Shown here piece after piece: positions 17,220 to 29,572 of a DNA stretch of 64,000 nt (positions are counted from its first letter, which is position 1; each line of letters begins with the position of its first letter). The DNA lies in the NCBI RefSeq assembly GCF_000282315.2, contig NZ_AKJN02000008.1, positions 806,001 to 870,000 on the forward strand, in the 5' to 3' direction. Made by a program: the position numbers and the translations under genes. The notes beneath the pieces were generated by a model. It had not been told where the DNA came from and ran no database searches. It worked only from the letters and a program-made list of their open reading frames with translations. Source of the stretch: Pseudomonas sp. GM41(2012). Lineage in GTDB: Bacteria > Pseudomonadota > Gammaproteobacteria > Pseudomonadales > Pseudomonadaceae.

Positions 17220-17957
17220 ATGACGGTTTACGCGATTATCGGCGGCACCGGCCTGACTCAACTCGAAGGTCTGAGTATTCGTCAGTCGCTGGCAGTGGAC
17301 ACGCCGTACGGCGCGCCTTCGGCTGAAGTGCAGATTGGCGAGTACGCCGGCAAGGAAGTGCTGTTCCTCGCGCGCCACGGTCATCCTCACCGTTTCCCGC
17401 CGCATCAGGTGAACTACCGCGCCAACCTCTGGGCGCTGAAGCAGGCTGGCGCCGAAGCGATTCTCGCGGTCAACGCCGTGGGTGGGATTCATTGCGCGAT
17501 GGGTACCGGACATTTCTGCGTGCCGCATCAGCTGATCGACTACACCAGCGGTCGCGAACACACCTATTTCGCGGATGATCTCGAACAGGTCACACACATT
17601 GACTTCAGCTATCCCTACAGCGAGCCACTGCGTCAGCAGTTGATTGCGGCGCTGGTGGCCGAAGGTGTCAGCTACAGCGGTCATGGCGTGTACGCCTGCA
17701 CTCAAGGGCCACGGCTGGAAACTGTCGCTGAAATCGCCAGGCTGGAGCGCGACGGATGCGACATCGTCGGCATGACCGGGATGCCGGAAGCGGCATTGGC
17801 TCGTGAGCTGGAACTGGATTACGCCTGTCTGGCGCTGGTCGTAAACCCGGCGGCGGGCAAGTCGACGGCAGTGATTACCATGGCCGAGATTGAGCAGGCG
17901 TTGCGTGACGGGATGGGGAAGGTGAAGTCGATTTTGACTCGGGTGCTTAGAGGCTGA
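17220..17957 (+). CDS. mtiP: S-methyl-5'-thioinosine phosphorylase
   Basis: 245 residues of the purine nucleoside phosphorylase family: phosphate loop IIGGTGLTQLEGL, LARHGHPHRFPPHQVNYRANLWALK, NAVGGI and VGMTGMPEAALARELELDYACLALV. In Pseudomonas the homologue acts on methylthioinosine, formed by deamination of MTA, in methionine salvage. A GTG at 17217 directly precedes the ATG at 17220; either could be used, with GAGGA upstream overlapping the nagZ stop. Confidence 0.85.
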   Translation: MTVYAIIGGTGLTQLEGLSIRQSLAVDTPYGAPSAEVQIGEYAGKEVLFLARHGHPHRFPPHQVNYRANLWALKQAGAEAILAVNAVGGIHCAMGTGHFCVPHQLIDYTSGREHTYFADDLEQVTHIDFSYPYSEPLRQQLIAALVAEGVSYSGHGVYACTQGPRLETVAEIARLERDGCDIVGMTGMPEAALARELELDYACLALVVNPAAGKSTAVITMAEIEQALRDGMGKVKSILTRVLRG

Positions 17958-17980
17958 GCGGTCGCACACCGAGTTGACCC

Positions 17981-18075
17981 CATCGCGAGCAGGCTCGCTC
18001 CCACATTGGATCTGTGTTTGCCGACAACAATGGAGGCAAAACTAAACTAATGTGGGAGTGAGCCTGCTCGCGATG
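17981..18075. repeat. REP-type inverted repeat (REPIN 1)
   Basis: Arm CATCGCGAGCAGGCTCGCTC... at 17981-18007 and its near-exact complement at 18049-18075, facing inwards across a 41-base spacer. It is one of six copies in this window, all intergenic. It lies between the convergent ends of mtiP and the SNF2 gene. Confidence 0.9.
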
Positions 18076-18093
18076 GCGATCTACCTGTCGCCG

Positions 18094-20781
18094 CTACTTT
18101 TCGAGCTTGTCCGGCAGCGGCGCAAACAACGCTTCAATATCATCACTCTGCAACTTCCAGTCCCCGGTCTTGCGTCCATCCAGCACGCCAGCCGCCAAGT
18201 CGGATTTTTCCTTCTGCAGATGCTGAATCTTCTCTTCCACCGTGCCCCTGGCAATCATCTTGTAGACGAACACCGGTTTCTCCTGACCAATGCGATACGC
18301 CCGGTCAGTCGCCTGATTTTCCGTCGCCGGGTTCCACCACGGATCGTAGTGAATCACCGTGTCGGCTTCGGTCAGGTTCAGGCCGACGCCACCCGCCTTC
18401 AGGCTGATCAGAAAGATCTGACGCTTGCCGCTCTGGAAGTCTTTGACCGGGGCGCGCCGGTCGCGAGTCTGCCCGGTCAGCAGTGCATAATCGACTCCGC
18501 GTTTTTTCAGCTCATCTTCAATCAACGACAGCATTGAAGTGAACTGCGAGAACAACAGAATCCGCCGACCTTCATCGAACAATTCCTCAAGCATCTCCAT
18601 CAGGCTGTCGAGCTTGCCCGACGTGCTGCCGCGAGTGGGCAGGGTGGCATCGTTGACCAGACGCAAATCGCAGCAGACCTGACGCAGTTTCAGCAGCGCC
18701 TCAAGAATGATGATCTGGCTGCGCGCCACGCCCTTGCGGGTGATCTCGTCGCGGACTTTCTTGTCCATCGCCAGGCGCATGGTTTCGTATACGTCGCGCT
18801 GGGCTTCGTTGAGTTCGACCCAATGGATGATTTCGGTTTTCGGCGGCAACTCGGTGGCCACTTGTTCCTTGGTTCGACGCAGCAGGAACGGTTTTATCCG
18901 ACCGTTGAGGTGCTGAAGTCGTACTTCGCTGGCGCGCTTTTCGATCGGCACGCGGTAATCGCGGTTGAAGCTTTTTACGTCACCCAGCCAGCCGGGCAGC
19001 AGGAAGTGAAACAGTGACCACAGCTCACCCAGGTGGTTTTCCAGCGGCGTGCCGCTCAGGCACAGACGCTGACGGGCATTCAATTCGCGGGCTGCGTGGG
19101 CGGCCTTGCTGTTGGGGTTCTTGATGTATTGCGCCTCGTCCAGAACCAGCACGTGCAAAGGCTGCGCGGCGAGACGTTCGACGTCCTTGGGCAGGAGCGC
19201 ATAGGTGGTCAGGATCAGGTCGTAATCGGCCAGCGTGTCGAAATGCTTTTTGCGACTGGCGCCGTACAGCGCCAGCACTTTGAGTTGAGGTGTGAAGTGC
19301 GCCGCTTCATCCAGCCAGTTGGGGATCAGGCTGGTGGGCATCACCACCATGCACGGCCGATCGAGGCGTCCGGCGTTCTTCTCACTGAGAATATGCGCCA
19401 GGGTCTGTAGGGTTTTGCCCAGACCCATGTCGTCCGCGAGAATCCCGCCGACTTCCAGTTGTCGCAACGACTGCATCCAGCTCAAGCCTTCCAGCTGATA
19501 GGGGCGCAAAGTCGCGTTCAAACCGTCCGGTGCAATCGCGGTGAAGTCCTTGATGTCCCGCAGCCGCTGGGCAAAGGTGCGAATTTGCTCGCCGCCCTCC
19601 CAAAGCAGCGGCAGGTCTTCCAGTGGATTCAGTCGCGTGGCATCGGCCTTGCTCAGGCGCAGCGTCGTTTCGCCGGGCCCTTGCAGGTAGAACTCGCCGA
19701 GGGTCGCCAGTACCGGTTTCAATCGGCCGAAGGGCAGGGCGACTTGCAACGGGCCGTACTCGGAGTTCGGGCGGTTGGGAATGTTCACCAGGATCAACTC
19801 GTCGTCGCGACGTCGGGCCAGTCGCTCCGGGTTGAGGATCTCGGTGTGAGAGCGCATCAGGTTCAGCAGGATCGGCAGCAGGCTCAGCCGTTCGCCGTTG
19901 ACGATGATTCCCAACTCCAGATCGAACCAGTCACGCTCCGGTGCCTGTTCTACGGTGGCGTACCAATCATCCACGGCAGTCAGGTCGAAACCGAAGTCTT
20001 CGTCGATCTGCAATTCCCAACCCTGGGTACGCAGCTTCGGCAGTTCATTGAGGGTGAAGGTCAGCCAGGCGCTGTCGTTGACCATCTCGAAAAGTTCGCC
20101 GGCGCTTTCCGGCAAGGCCTTGCTTTGCCGGGTGGCGACTTTGAAACCGAGGATTCGCAGCTGCTCCCTGTAGGTCTGTTCGACTTCCGGGTGGCGTTTT
20201 ATCCGTAACGTTTGCGTCTCCTGACGAATCAGAATGTCGGCGTTCTTCTGCCCGGAAACGTATTCATCCAGATAGCTGAATGACAACGCCGCGCGATGCT
20301 GAATGTAGCGCTGCATCTTGCCATTGCGCGGTTCGAAGGCGCTGAACTCGATGCTCGCCAGCCACAAGCGCGGCACCGGTTGCACGTTATCCACCAGCAC
20401 TTGCGGGGCCTTCGGGCTACGGTTTTCCAGTACAGCTTGAAGTTTCTCGAGCAGCTCGGCGTCTTGCGCGGCGGCTGGGTAGGCCAGGGTTTCCTGCACT
20501 TTCAGTAATACCGCTGCGCAATGTTTGCAGTTGCTGTGGACCGGGCAGGTGCAGGTGGCGTCAATCATCAGCAGCGTGGCTTTGGCTGACTCGCGCAGGC
20601 GAATGGTCTGACGGTAAACGTTACCGCCAGAGCCCTCGCAGGCGGCAATGATCGTGGCGTCGCCGGCCTCGACGATCCTGACGCGGTTCTCCAAAGCGTA
20701 GCGACGGCCACGCTCCAGGCTCTGTTCCTTGAATCGGCTGACCCAGGAAGGTGCCAGGGGTTTGCTCAGGGTCGCTGACAT
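18094..20781 (-). CDS. SNF2-family helicase with N-terminal SWIM zinc finger
   Basis: 895 residues. SWIM motif at about residues 76-93 (CTCPVHSNCKHCAAVLL, the C-x-C...C-x-H pattern). A middle region is typical of bacterial SNF2 proteins. The SNF2 ATPase follows: motif I DDMGLGKTLQTLAHI (~450), motif II DEAQYIKN and LSGTPLENHLGELWSLF. The C-terminal helicase half has LLFSQFTSM, SLKAGGVGLNLT and the RAYRIGQ motif VI. All core motifs are intact, so it should be an active DNA translocase. Its substrate in bacteria is unknown. It starts ten bases after the csiV stop and probably shares its transcript. Confidence 0.92.
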   Translation of the reverse strand: MSATLSKPLAPSWVSRFKEQSLERGRRYALENRVRIVEAGDATIIAACEGSGGNVYRQTIRLRESAKATLLMIDATCTCPVHSNCKHCAAVLLKVQETLAYPAAAQDAELLEKLQAVLENRSPKAPQVLVDNVQPVPRLWLASIEFSAFEPRNGKMQRYIQHRAALSFSYLDEYVSGQKNADILIRQETQTLRIKRHPEVEQTYREQLRILGFKVATRQSKALPESAGELFEMVNDSAWLTFTLNELPKLRTQGWELQIDEDFGFDLTAVDDWYATVEQAPERDWFDLELGIIVNGERLSLLPILLNLMRSHTEILNPERLARRRDDELILVNIPNRPNSEYGPLQVALPFGRLKPVLATLGEFYLQGPGETTLRLSKADATRLNPLEDLPLLWEGGEQIRTFAQRLRDIKDFTAIAPDGLNATLRPYQLEGLSWMQSLRQLEVGGILADDMGLGKTLQTLAHILSEKNAGRLDRPCMVVMPTSLIPNWLDEAAHFTPQLKVLALYGASRKKHFDTLADYDLILTTYALLPKDVERLAAQPLHVLVLDEAQYIKNPNSKAAHAARELNARQRLCLSGTPLENHLGELWSLFHFLLPGWLGDVKSFNRDYRVPIEKRASEVRLQHLNGRIKPFLLRRTKEQVATELPPKTEIIHWVELNEAQRDVYETMRLAMDKKVRDEITRKGVARSQIIILEALLKLRQVCCDLRLVNDATLPTRGSTSGKLDSLMEMLEELFDEGRRILLFSQFTSMLSLIEDELKKRGVDYALLTGQTRDRRAPVKDFQSGKRQIFLISLKAGGVGLNLTEADTVIHYDPWWNPATENQATDRAYRIGQEKPVFVYKMIARGTVEEKIQHLQKEKSDLAAGVLDGRKTGDWKLQSDDIEALFAPLPDKLEK

Positions 20782-20791
20782 AAGGACTCAA

Positions 20792-21358
20792 TCAGTCCGG
20801 AATTTCTTCGGGGACTGGCCGAGGCGCAGGGGCAGTCAGCGAGGTGATCTTGATCAACATGCCCAAGTGGCCGTTGTCGAGGAAGTTCAGCTGGCCGTTC
20901 TTGGTGTGGCTTTCCTGGTTCATGCGTTCGCTGGCGGTGACCATGCCATTGGCGTCGATCTGGTTGACCCAGAAGTCGGCGTCGACGTCGGTGAACCGTC
21001 CCAGTTTCATGCTCAGTGTGCCCTCGATCGGGAATTGGCCGAACTGTTCTTTGCCCTCGCTAATTGCAACTTTGCTGGCTTCTTCGCCAAGGTTCTGTTG
21101 CCAGGCCTTGTGCAGCAACACCGTGTATTCATTGCTGGCGGTGAGTTTTTCCACTTCAGCATTGAGGCTCGGTGTGCGCAGGCTGTCGGGGTTGATGGGC
21201 TGGGCTCCGGCAGCCCAGTCTTCCGGCGCGGCGCGGCTGACGATAGCGGGCACGGCGTTTTGGCGGACCAGAATCATTTCTATCTGATAGAGGTCATCGG
21301 CAAACGTCGTCGGCGCAACCAGGGTCATCAACAGGATCAGTGAGCGAAACAGGCGCAT
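20792..21358 (-). CDS. csiV: CsiV family periplasmic protein
   Basis: 188 residues. Signal peptide at residues 1-21 (FRSLILLMTLVAPTTFA), then the CsiV-type start DDLYQIEMILVRQNAV and the late segment TKNGQLNFLDNGHLGMLIKI. CsiV in P. aeruginosa binds peptidoglycan and is reported to link wall integrity and division. ATG 21358 is preferred over 21397 because the signal peptide begins there. It lies between mfd (ten bases upstream) and the SNF2 gene, all on the minus strand, so an mfd-csiV-snf2 operon is likely. Confidence 0.8.
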   Translation of the reverse strand: MRLFRSLILLMTLVAPTTFADDLYQIEMILVRQNAVPAIVSRAAPEDWAAGAQPINPDSLRTPSLNAEVEKLTASNEYTVLLHKAWQQNLGEEASKVAISEGKEQFGQFPIEGTLSMKLGRFTDVDADFWVNQIDANGMVTASERMNQESHTKNGQLNFLDNGHLGMLIKITSLTAPAPRPVPEEIPD

Positions 21359-21368
21359 GCGGCGTCCT

Positions 21369-24818
<3,450 letters not shown>

Positions 24819-25195
24819 GGAAGGTTGAGCTCCAAGCGTTGCGACAAAGTCGGTAATTGTAGCGGTCCCGGGTGCCGCCTGTCAGTTGCAGATGTGTCTA
24901 TTACGCAGGTTGGGCGAAATGTAGTGGTAAAGACAAAATCGGCCCGTTTTTTAGTAAAAAAGACTGAATATGTAGTGGCAAAACGACTGAGTGTTACGGA
25001 GGGTTACAGACAAGACAGCGTTGTCTCCCAAAAAATGACTGCGCTGCAGGCCACGGTTTTATTGGGCTTGAGCCGTGCGTCATTTTTTTGAAGCGGATTT
25101 TGTTACTGGTCGCGCGACAAGCGCGCATTGCTACGGGAGGCACTCGGCGGCATAATGTAGCCCCTTTTTTCTGCCCCTACATGTGGAAGGTTCCC
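24819..25195. other. 377-bp divergent region between mfd and gap
   Basis: No gene supported. It must hold the mfd promoter on the minus strand and the gap promoter on the plus strand. A CATAAT element at 25151-25156 is a possible gap -10, with a leader of about 35 bases. A short GC hairpin (GCGCGACAAGCGCGC) lies near 25110-25124. Two AT-rich tracts surround 24950-25090. Confidence 0.5.
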
Positions 25196-26644
25196 GTGAC
25201 TCAGAAGCCCGACCAGTGTCTTGGTGAATGGATCGACCGTGAAGCACTCGCAGAAGCGATGATTCCGCTTATCGGTCAGCTCTACCGCAATAACAACGTG
25301 GTGAGCTCGATCTATGGCCGCAGTCTGATCAACCAGTCTGTCATCGCGATTCTCAAAGCTCACCGCTTTGCTCGCCATCGCCAGTCCGATGACAGCGAAT
25401 TGTCCGTCCACGAAACATTCCCGCTGCTAAAGGCAATGAGCGAGCTCAAGCTCGGCGCTGCTTCGGTAGACCTGGGCAAGCTAGCAGTCAAGTTCAAGGC
25501 TGAAGGCAATGGCCGCACTGCCGAGCAGTTCGTCCGTGAAGAACTGGCTGACGTCGTTGGTCAGCAAAATGTTGCCGCCCGCAAAGGCACCGACGTTGTT
25601 CTGTACGGCTTCGGTCGTATCGGCCGTCTGCTGGCGCGCATCCTGATCGAGAAAACCGGTGGTGGCGACGGCCTGCGTCTGCGCGCCATCGTTGTCCGCA
25701 AGGGCGCCGAAAACGATCTGATCAAACGCGCCAGCCTGCTGCGCCGCGATTCGGTACACGGTTCGTTCAATGGCACCATCACCATTGATGAAGCCAACAA
25801 CACCATCACCGCCAACGGCAACCTGATCCAGGTTATCTACGCGAAAAACCCGACTGAAGTGGACTACACCCAGTACGGCATCAAAGACGCGCTGCTGGTG
25901 GACAACACCGGTGTATGGCGTGACGCCGACGGCCTGGGCCAGCACTTGGCTTGCCCGGGTATCGATCGCGTTGTTCTGACCGCGCCTGGCAAAGGCAAGC
26001 TGAAGAACATCGTTCACGGCATCAACCACGGTGAAATCACCGCTGATGACAAGATCGTTTCCGCGGCTTCCTGCACCACCAACGCCATCGTGCCGGTGCT
26101 CAAAGCCGTCAACGACAAGTTCGGCATCATCAACGGTCACGTTGAAACGGTTCACTCGTACACCAACGACCAGAACCTGATCGACAACTTCCACAAAGGC
26201 GATCGCCGTGGCCGTAGCGCCGCGTTGAACATGGTGATCACCGAGACCGGTGCTGCCACCGCTGCTGCCAAGGCGCTGCCTGAGCTGGCCGGCAAGCTGA
26301 CCGGTAACGCGATCCGCGTTCCGACGCCTAACGTGTCGATGGCCATTCTCAACCTGAACCTTGAGAAAGCCGCCACCCGTGAAGAGATGAACGAGTACCT
26401 GCGCTACATGGCGCTGCACTCCGATCTGCATAAGCAAATCGACTACGTCAATTCGCAGGAAGTGGTTTCCACCGACTTCGTTGGCTCGCGCCACGCAGGC
26501 GTGGTGGACGCTGAAGCAACCATCAGCCAAGACAACCGCGTTGTTCTGTACGTTTGGTACGACAACGAATTCGGTTACAGCTGCCAGGTGGTTCGCGTGA
26601 TGGAAGACATGGCCGGTGTAAACCCGCCTGCATTCCCGCGCTAA
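25196..26644 (+). CDS. gap: Glyceraldehyde-3-phosphate dehydrogenase, long N-terminally extended type
   Basis: 482 residues from a GTG at 25196 (TQKPDQCLGEWIDREALAEAM), with GGAAGG just upstream. About 130 helical residues precede the Rossmann domain (VVLYGFGRIGRLLARIL), which is absent from ordinary ~335-residue GAPDH. The catalytic Cys293 lies in SAASCTTNAIVPVL; the P-loop RRGRSAALNMVITETGAA and YDNEFGYSCQVVRV are intact. It interconverts glyceraldehyde-3-phosphate and 1,3-bisphosphoglycerate. Pseudomonads carry this extended form beside a second shorter gap, and a gluconeogenic bias has been suggested. A strong terminator follows. Confidence 0.93.
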   Translation: MTQKPDQCLGEWIDREALAEAMIPLIGQLYRNNNVVSSIYGRSLINQSVIAILKAHRFARHRQSDDSELSVHETFPLLKAMSELKLGAASVDLGKLAVKFKAEGNGRTAEQFVREELADVVGQQNVAARKGTDVVLYGFGRIGRLLARILIEKTGGGDGLRLRAIVVRKGAENDLIKRASLLRRDSVHGSFNGTITIDEANNTITANGNLIQVIYAKNPTEVDYTQYGIKDALLVDNTGVWRDADGLGQHLACPGIDRVVLTAPGKGKLKNIVHGINHGEITADDKIVSAASCTTNAIVPVLKAVNDKFGIINGHVETVHSYTNDQNLIDNFHKGDRRGRSAALNMVITETGAATAAAKALPELAGKLTGNAIRVPTPNVSMAILNLNLEKAATREEMNEYLRYMALHSDLHKQIDYVNSQEVVSTDFVGSRHAGVVDAEATISQDNRVVLYVWYDNEFGYSCQVVRVMEDMAGVNPPAFPR

Positions 26645-26662
26645 GCGTTAGCTGCACATGAG

Positions 26663-26695
26663 AACGCCCCGACTTTGGTCGGGGCGTTTTTGTTT
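26663..26695 (+). terminator. Rho-independent terminator after gap
   Basis: AACGCCCCGAC-TTTG-GTCGGGGCGTT followed by TTTGTTTG: an 11-bp stem, 18 bases after the gap stop. Confidence 0.92.
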
Positions 26696-26736
26696 GTGTG
26701 GTTTGTCAGTTATAGGTGTGTTGTTTGTATTGGCCT

Positions 26737-26814
26737 CATCGCGAGCAGGCTCGCTCCCACATTTGATCTGCGGCGCACACAAATCCAATGTGGGAGCGAG
26801 CCTGCTCGCGAAGG
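26737..26814. repeat. REP-type inverted repeat (REPIN 2)
   Basis: CATCGCGAGCAGGCTCGCTC at 26737 and the complementary arm ending CCTGCTCGCGAAGG at 26814. It lies between the gap terminator and the end of the MHS transporter gene. Confidence 0.9.
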
Positions 26815-26821
26815 CGATCTG

Positions 26822-28120
26822 TCAGGCGCCGCCGACCACAGCTGCCTGCGCCGTCCGCAATTCATGACGGTTGCCACGGAACAACACCAAGGTTGCAATC
26901 AGCCCCAACACCGCCGCGCCACTGAGCCAGATCCCCGGCGCAGCCTTGTTGTCCAGCACATGAATCAGGTACGTACACGCCGCCGGCGTAAAACCCCCGA
27001 AGGTCGCGGTTGCCAGGCTGTAGGCCAAAGAGAATCCAGTTGTACGAACTTCCACCGGCATGATCTCGGTAAGCGCCACCACCATGGCGCCGTTGTACGA
27101 GCCATACAGGAACGACAGCCACAACTCGACAATCAGCAGGTGGCTGAAGCTCGGGTTTGCTACCAGCCATGACAAGGCAGGGTAGGCGGTGAGGATCGCC
27201 AGAATCGTCGCCGCCAGCAGTAAGGGTTTGCGTCCGATCCTGTCGGAAACAGAACCCATGACCGGCAACCAGAAGAAGTTCGACAGGCCGATACATACGG
27301 TCACCAGCAAGGCGTCCAGATCCGACAAATGCAACTCGGCTTTACCGAAGGTCGGGGTGTAAGCGGTGATCAGGTAGAACGACACGGTGGTCATTACCAC
27401 CAACGCCATGCCGGCGATGACGATGCCAAAGTTCTGCCCAATCGAACGAACGATGTCCCGCAGGGTAGGGCGATGTTTGCGCGCCTGGAATTCCGGCGTT
27501 TCTTCCAGCGAACGACGAATCACGAAGATCACCGGCACAATCATGCAGCCGATAAGGAACGGCACGCGCCAGCCCCAGTCGCCCATTTGTTCGGGGCTGA
27601 GCCAGTGGTTCAAACCCACGCCGAGCAGGCCGGCGAACACGACCGCCGCTTGCTGACTGGCGGACTGCCAACTGACAAAGAAGCCTTTGCGGCCCGGGGT
27701 GGAAATCTCGGCGAGGTAGACCGACACACCGCCCAGTTCCACCCCGGCCGAGAACCCTTGCAGCAAGCGACCGAACAGCACGATCAGCGGCGCCGCAACG
27801 CCCAAAGTGGCGTAACCCGGCACGCAGGCAATCAGCACCGTGCCAGCCGCCATCATCGCGAGGGTGATGATCAGCCCTTTGCGTTGACCATGGCGGTCGA
27901 TATAGGCGCCGAGGAAAATCGCCCCCAATGGACGCATCAGGAAGCCTGCCCCGAAGGTGGCCAGGGACAACATCAGGGAGGCGAAAGCGCTATCGGCAGG
28001 GAAGAAGGTTTTGGCGATGGCCGTGGCGTAAAAGCCGTAGACCATAAAGTCGAACATCTCGAGAAAGTTACCGCTGACAACGCGAAAAATCGCTTTGCCT
28101 TTGCTCGTGTCTGAAGACAT
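26822..28120 (-). CDS. MFS transporter, metabolite:H+ symporter (MHS) family, citrate/tricarballylate-like
   Basis: 432 residues with about 12 membrane helices. The N-terminus FRVVSGNFLEMFDFMVYGFYATAIAKTFFP is typical of MHS symporters (G-N-x-x-E-x-x-D). The MFS loop 2-3 motif is GAYIDRHGQRKGL, with the matching loop 8-9 GSVSDRIGRKPLLL. The closest relatives by memory are citrate-proton and tricarballylate symporters (CitA/TcuC). The real substrate cannot be read from sequence. The start at 28120 (SSDTSKGKAIF) begins the conserved region; an upstream extension runs into a REP element and is discounted. Confidence 0.85.
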   Translation of the reverse strand: MSSDTSKGKAIFRVVSGNFLEMFDFMVYGFYATAIAKTFFPADSAFASLMLSLATFGAGFLMRPLGAIFLGAYIDRHGQRKGLIITLAMMAAGTVLIACVPGYATLGVAAPLIVLFGRLLQGFSAGVELGGVSVYLAEISTPGRKGFFVSWQSASQQAAVVFAGLLGVGLNHWLSPEQMGDWGWRVPFLIGCMIVPVIFVIRRSLEETPEFQARKHRPTLRDIVRSIGQNFGIVIAGMALVVMTTVSFYLITAYTPTFGKAELHLSDLDALLVTVCIGLSNFFWLPVMGSVSDRIGRKPLLLAATILAILTAYPALSWLVANPSFSHLLIVELWLSFLYGSYNGAMVVALTEIMPVEVRTTGFSLAYSLATATFGGFTPAACTYLIHVLDNKAAPGIWLSGAAVLGLIATLVLFRGNRHELRTAQAAVVGGA

Positions 28121-28161
28121 GTGTAGGTACTCACGCTGGTAAATCTTGTTTGAAACGCTGC

Positions 28162-28257
28162 ACCTGTGGGAGTGAGCCTGCTCGCGATGGCGTGGGGTCA
28201 ATCGGCATTGATGTTGGCTGACACACCGCTATCGCGAGCAGGCTCGCTCCCACAGGT
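28162..28257. repeat. REP-type inverted repeat (REPIN 3)
   Basis: ACCTGTGGGAGTGAGCCTGC (28162) and inverse arm ending GGCTCGCTCCCACAGGT (28257). The spacer holds CATTGATGTTGGCTGACAC, nearly identical to the spacer of the copy at 39404-39500, so the whole unit, not only the arms, has been copied. It lies between the divergent transporter and apbE genes. Confidence 0.9.
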
Positions 28258-28348
28258 TTCGCGTTTGACTGACGGGCGCTGGCAGACCTCGCTCTCGTGC
28301 GCTCTGAAGCCCATAATGGCGGGCGCGGTTTTGAGGGGGGATGAAGAT

Positions 28349-29365
28349 TTGTTAACTGGACGGTGGACTTGGATCGTGATGCTGGCCGGTGTTTTGTCCG
28401 GTTGTGGCAACGGCGACAGCCTGGAACGCTTCGACGGCCCGACCATGGGCAGTCGTTATTCCATTCAATACGTAAGGCATTCCTCCACGCCGGGGCCGAA
28501 AGCGGTGCAGGCCGAAGTAGAAAATATCCTCGCTGAAGTGGATCGACAATTCTCGACCTATCGCAGCGACTCGGTTATCGAACGCTTCAACGCACTACCG
28601 GCCGGCCGCTGTCAGGTCATGCCTGGTCCGGTGCTCGAATTGATCCGTGTGGGCGAGCAACTGTCTTCGCAAAGCGAAGGCTCCTACGACCTGACCGTGG
28701 AACCGCTGCTCAATCTCTGGGGCTTTGGCCCGCAGGGCCGTGAGGAAAAAGTCCCGACTGCCGAAGCGCTCGCCGAAGTCAGGCAGCGCGTCGGTCATGC
28801 GCACCTGCGCATCGACGGCGATCAGTTGTGCAAGGACGCCGCGGTCGAGGTCGACTTCAACAGCATCGCCGCCGGTTACGCGGTCGATACAATTGCCGCA
28901 AAACTCGAAGCAATGGGCATCCGCAATTACCTCGCCGAAGCCACCGGCGAACTCAAGGCTGCCGGCAAAAAACTCGACGGTTCACCGTGGCGCATCGCTC
29001 TGGAAGAGCCCCGCGACGACCAGCAAGTAGCCGAGCGCATCATCGCCGTCGACGGCTACGGCGTTTCCACTTCCGGCGACTACCGCAACTATTTCGAGCA
29101 GGACGGTCGGCGTTATTCCCACACCTTCGATGCCCGCACCGGGGCGCCGGTCCTACACACCCTGGCGTCAGTCACGGTGATTCATCCTTCAGCGTTAATG
29201 GCCGATGGCTTATCGACGCTGTTGCTGATTCTGGGGCCCGAAAGGGGTTGGGACTATGCCGAAGCGCATGACATCGGTGCATTCTTTGTGATTCGTGCCG
29301 ATACAGGATTCGTCACACGAACCACGCAGGCTTTTGAACGCCTGAGTGGCGGAAAAACCGAGTGA
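28349..29365 (+). CDS. apbE: FAD:protein FMN transferase, ApbE family lipoprotein
   Basis: 338 residues from a TTG at 28349, preceded by a GGGGGG run nine bases away. This gives a clean lipoprotein signal (LTGRWTWIVMLAGVLSGC, lipobox Cys19). An in-frame ATG at 28316 is the alternative. Family motifs: GPTMGSRYSIQY, EVDRQFSTYRSDSVIERFN, VDFNSIAAGYAVDTIA, ISTSGDYRNYF-like VSTSGDYRNYF, HTFDARTGAP and ALMADGLSTLLLILG. It attaches FMN to Thr/Ser of target proteins such as NqrB/C or RnfG, acting in the periplasm with Mg2+. In P. aeruginosa an apbE homologue sits beside nqr; here sthA is the neighbour. Confidence 0.9.
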   Translation: MLTGRWTWIVMLAGVLSGCGNGDSLERFDGPTMGSRYSIQYVRHSSTPGPKAVQAEVENILAEVDRQFSTYRSDSVIERFNALPAGRCQVMPGPVLELIRVGEQLSSQSEGSYDLTVEPLLNLWGFGPQGREEKVPTAEALAEVRQRVGHAHLRIDGDQLCKDAAVEVDFNSIAAGYAVDTIAAKLEAMGIRNYLAEATGELKAAGKKLDGSPWRIALEEPRDDQQVAERIIAVDGYGVSTSGDYRNYFEQDGRRYSHTFDARTGAPVLHTLASVTVIHPSALMADGLSTLLLILGPERGWDYAEAHDIGAFFVIRADTGFVTRTTQAFERLSGGKTE

Positions 29366-29504
29366 TCGCGGCGATTCAAGCAGCAAAGACTGGCGTTGTA
29401 GTGCAGGCAAAACTAGCCTACGACGCGACCAAGGGTTAATGTGCGCGGCGTTGACGCTTATATAGACTGTGTCCGGGTTCTGCACTGGCCCCAAATTGTT
29501 CCTT

Positions 29505-29523
29505 CACGCCGCAGATCGGCGTG
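29505..29523 (+). other. GC-rich hairpin upstream of sthA
   Basis: CACGCCG-CAGAT-CGGCGTG, a perfect 7-bp stem 50 bases before the sthA start. There is no T run, so it is not a classic terminator. It may be a 5' leader structure. Confidence 0.4.
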
Positions 29524-29572
29524 ATTTAGCCGCAGGTGCCGAGGGCGCCGCGGCCTGTTCTGAGGAGTATGC

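Noticed and set aside
16602..17969. 455-codon frame antisense to nagZ and mtiP
   Set aside because: Both plus-strand genes have complete catalytic motifs; the antisense frame has none.
17981..18075. REP pairs as rho-independent terminators
   Set aside because: Arms are separated by about 40 bases and lack T runs; several lie beside real terminators.
24825..25091. 88-codon open frame between mfd and gap
   Set aside because: No ribosome site or motif; it fills the divergent promoter region and is AT-rich without coding character.
28166..28348. Longer N-terminus for ApbE starting at 28166
   Set aside because: It would translate a REP element; the lipoprotein signal starts at 28349 (or 28316).
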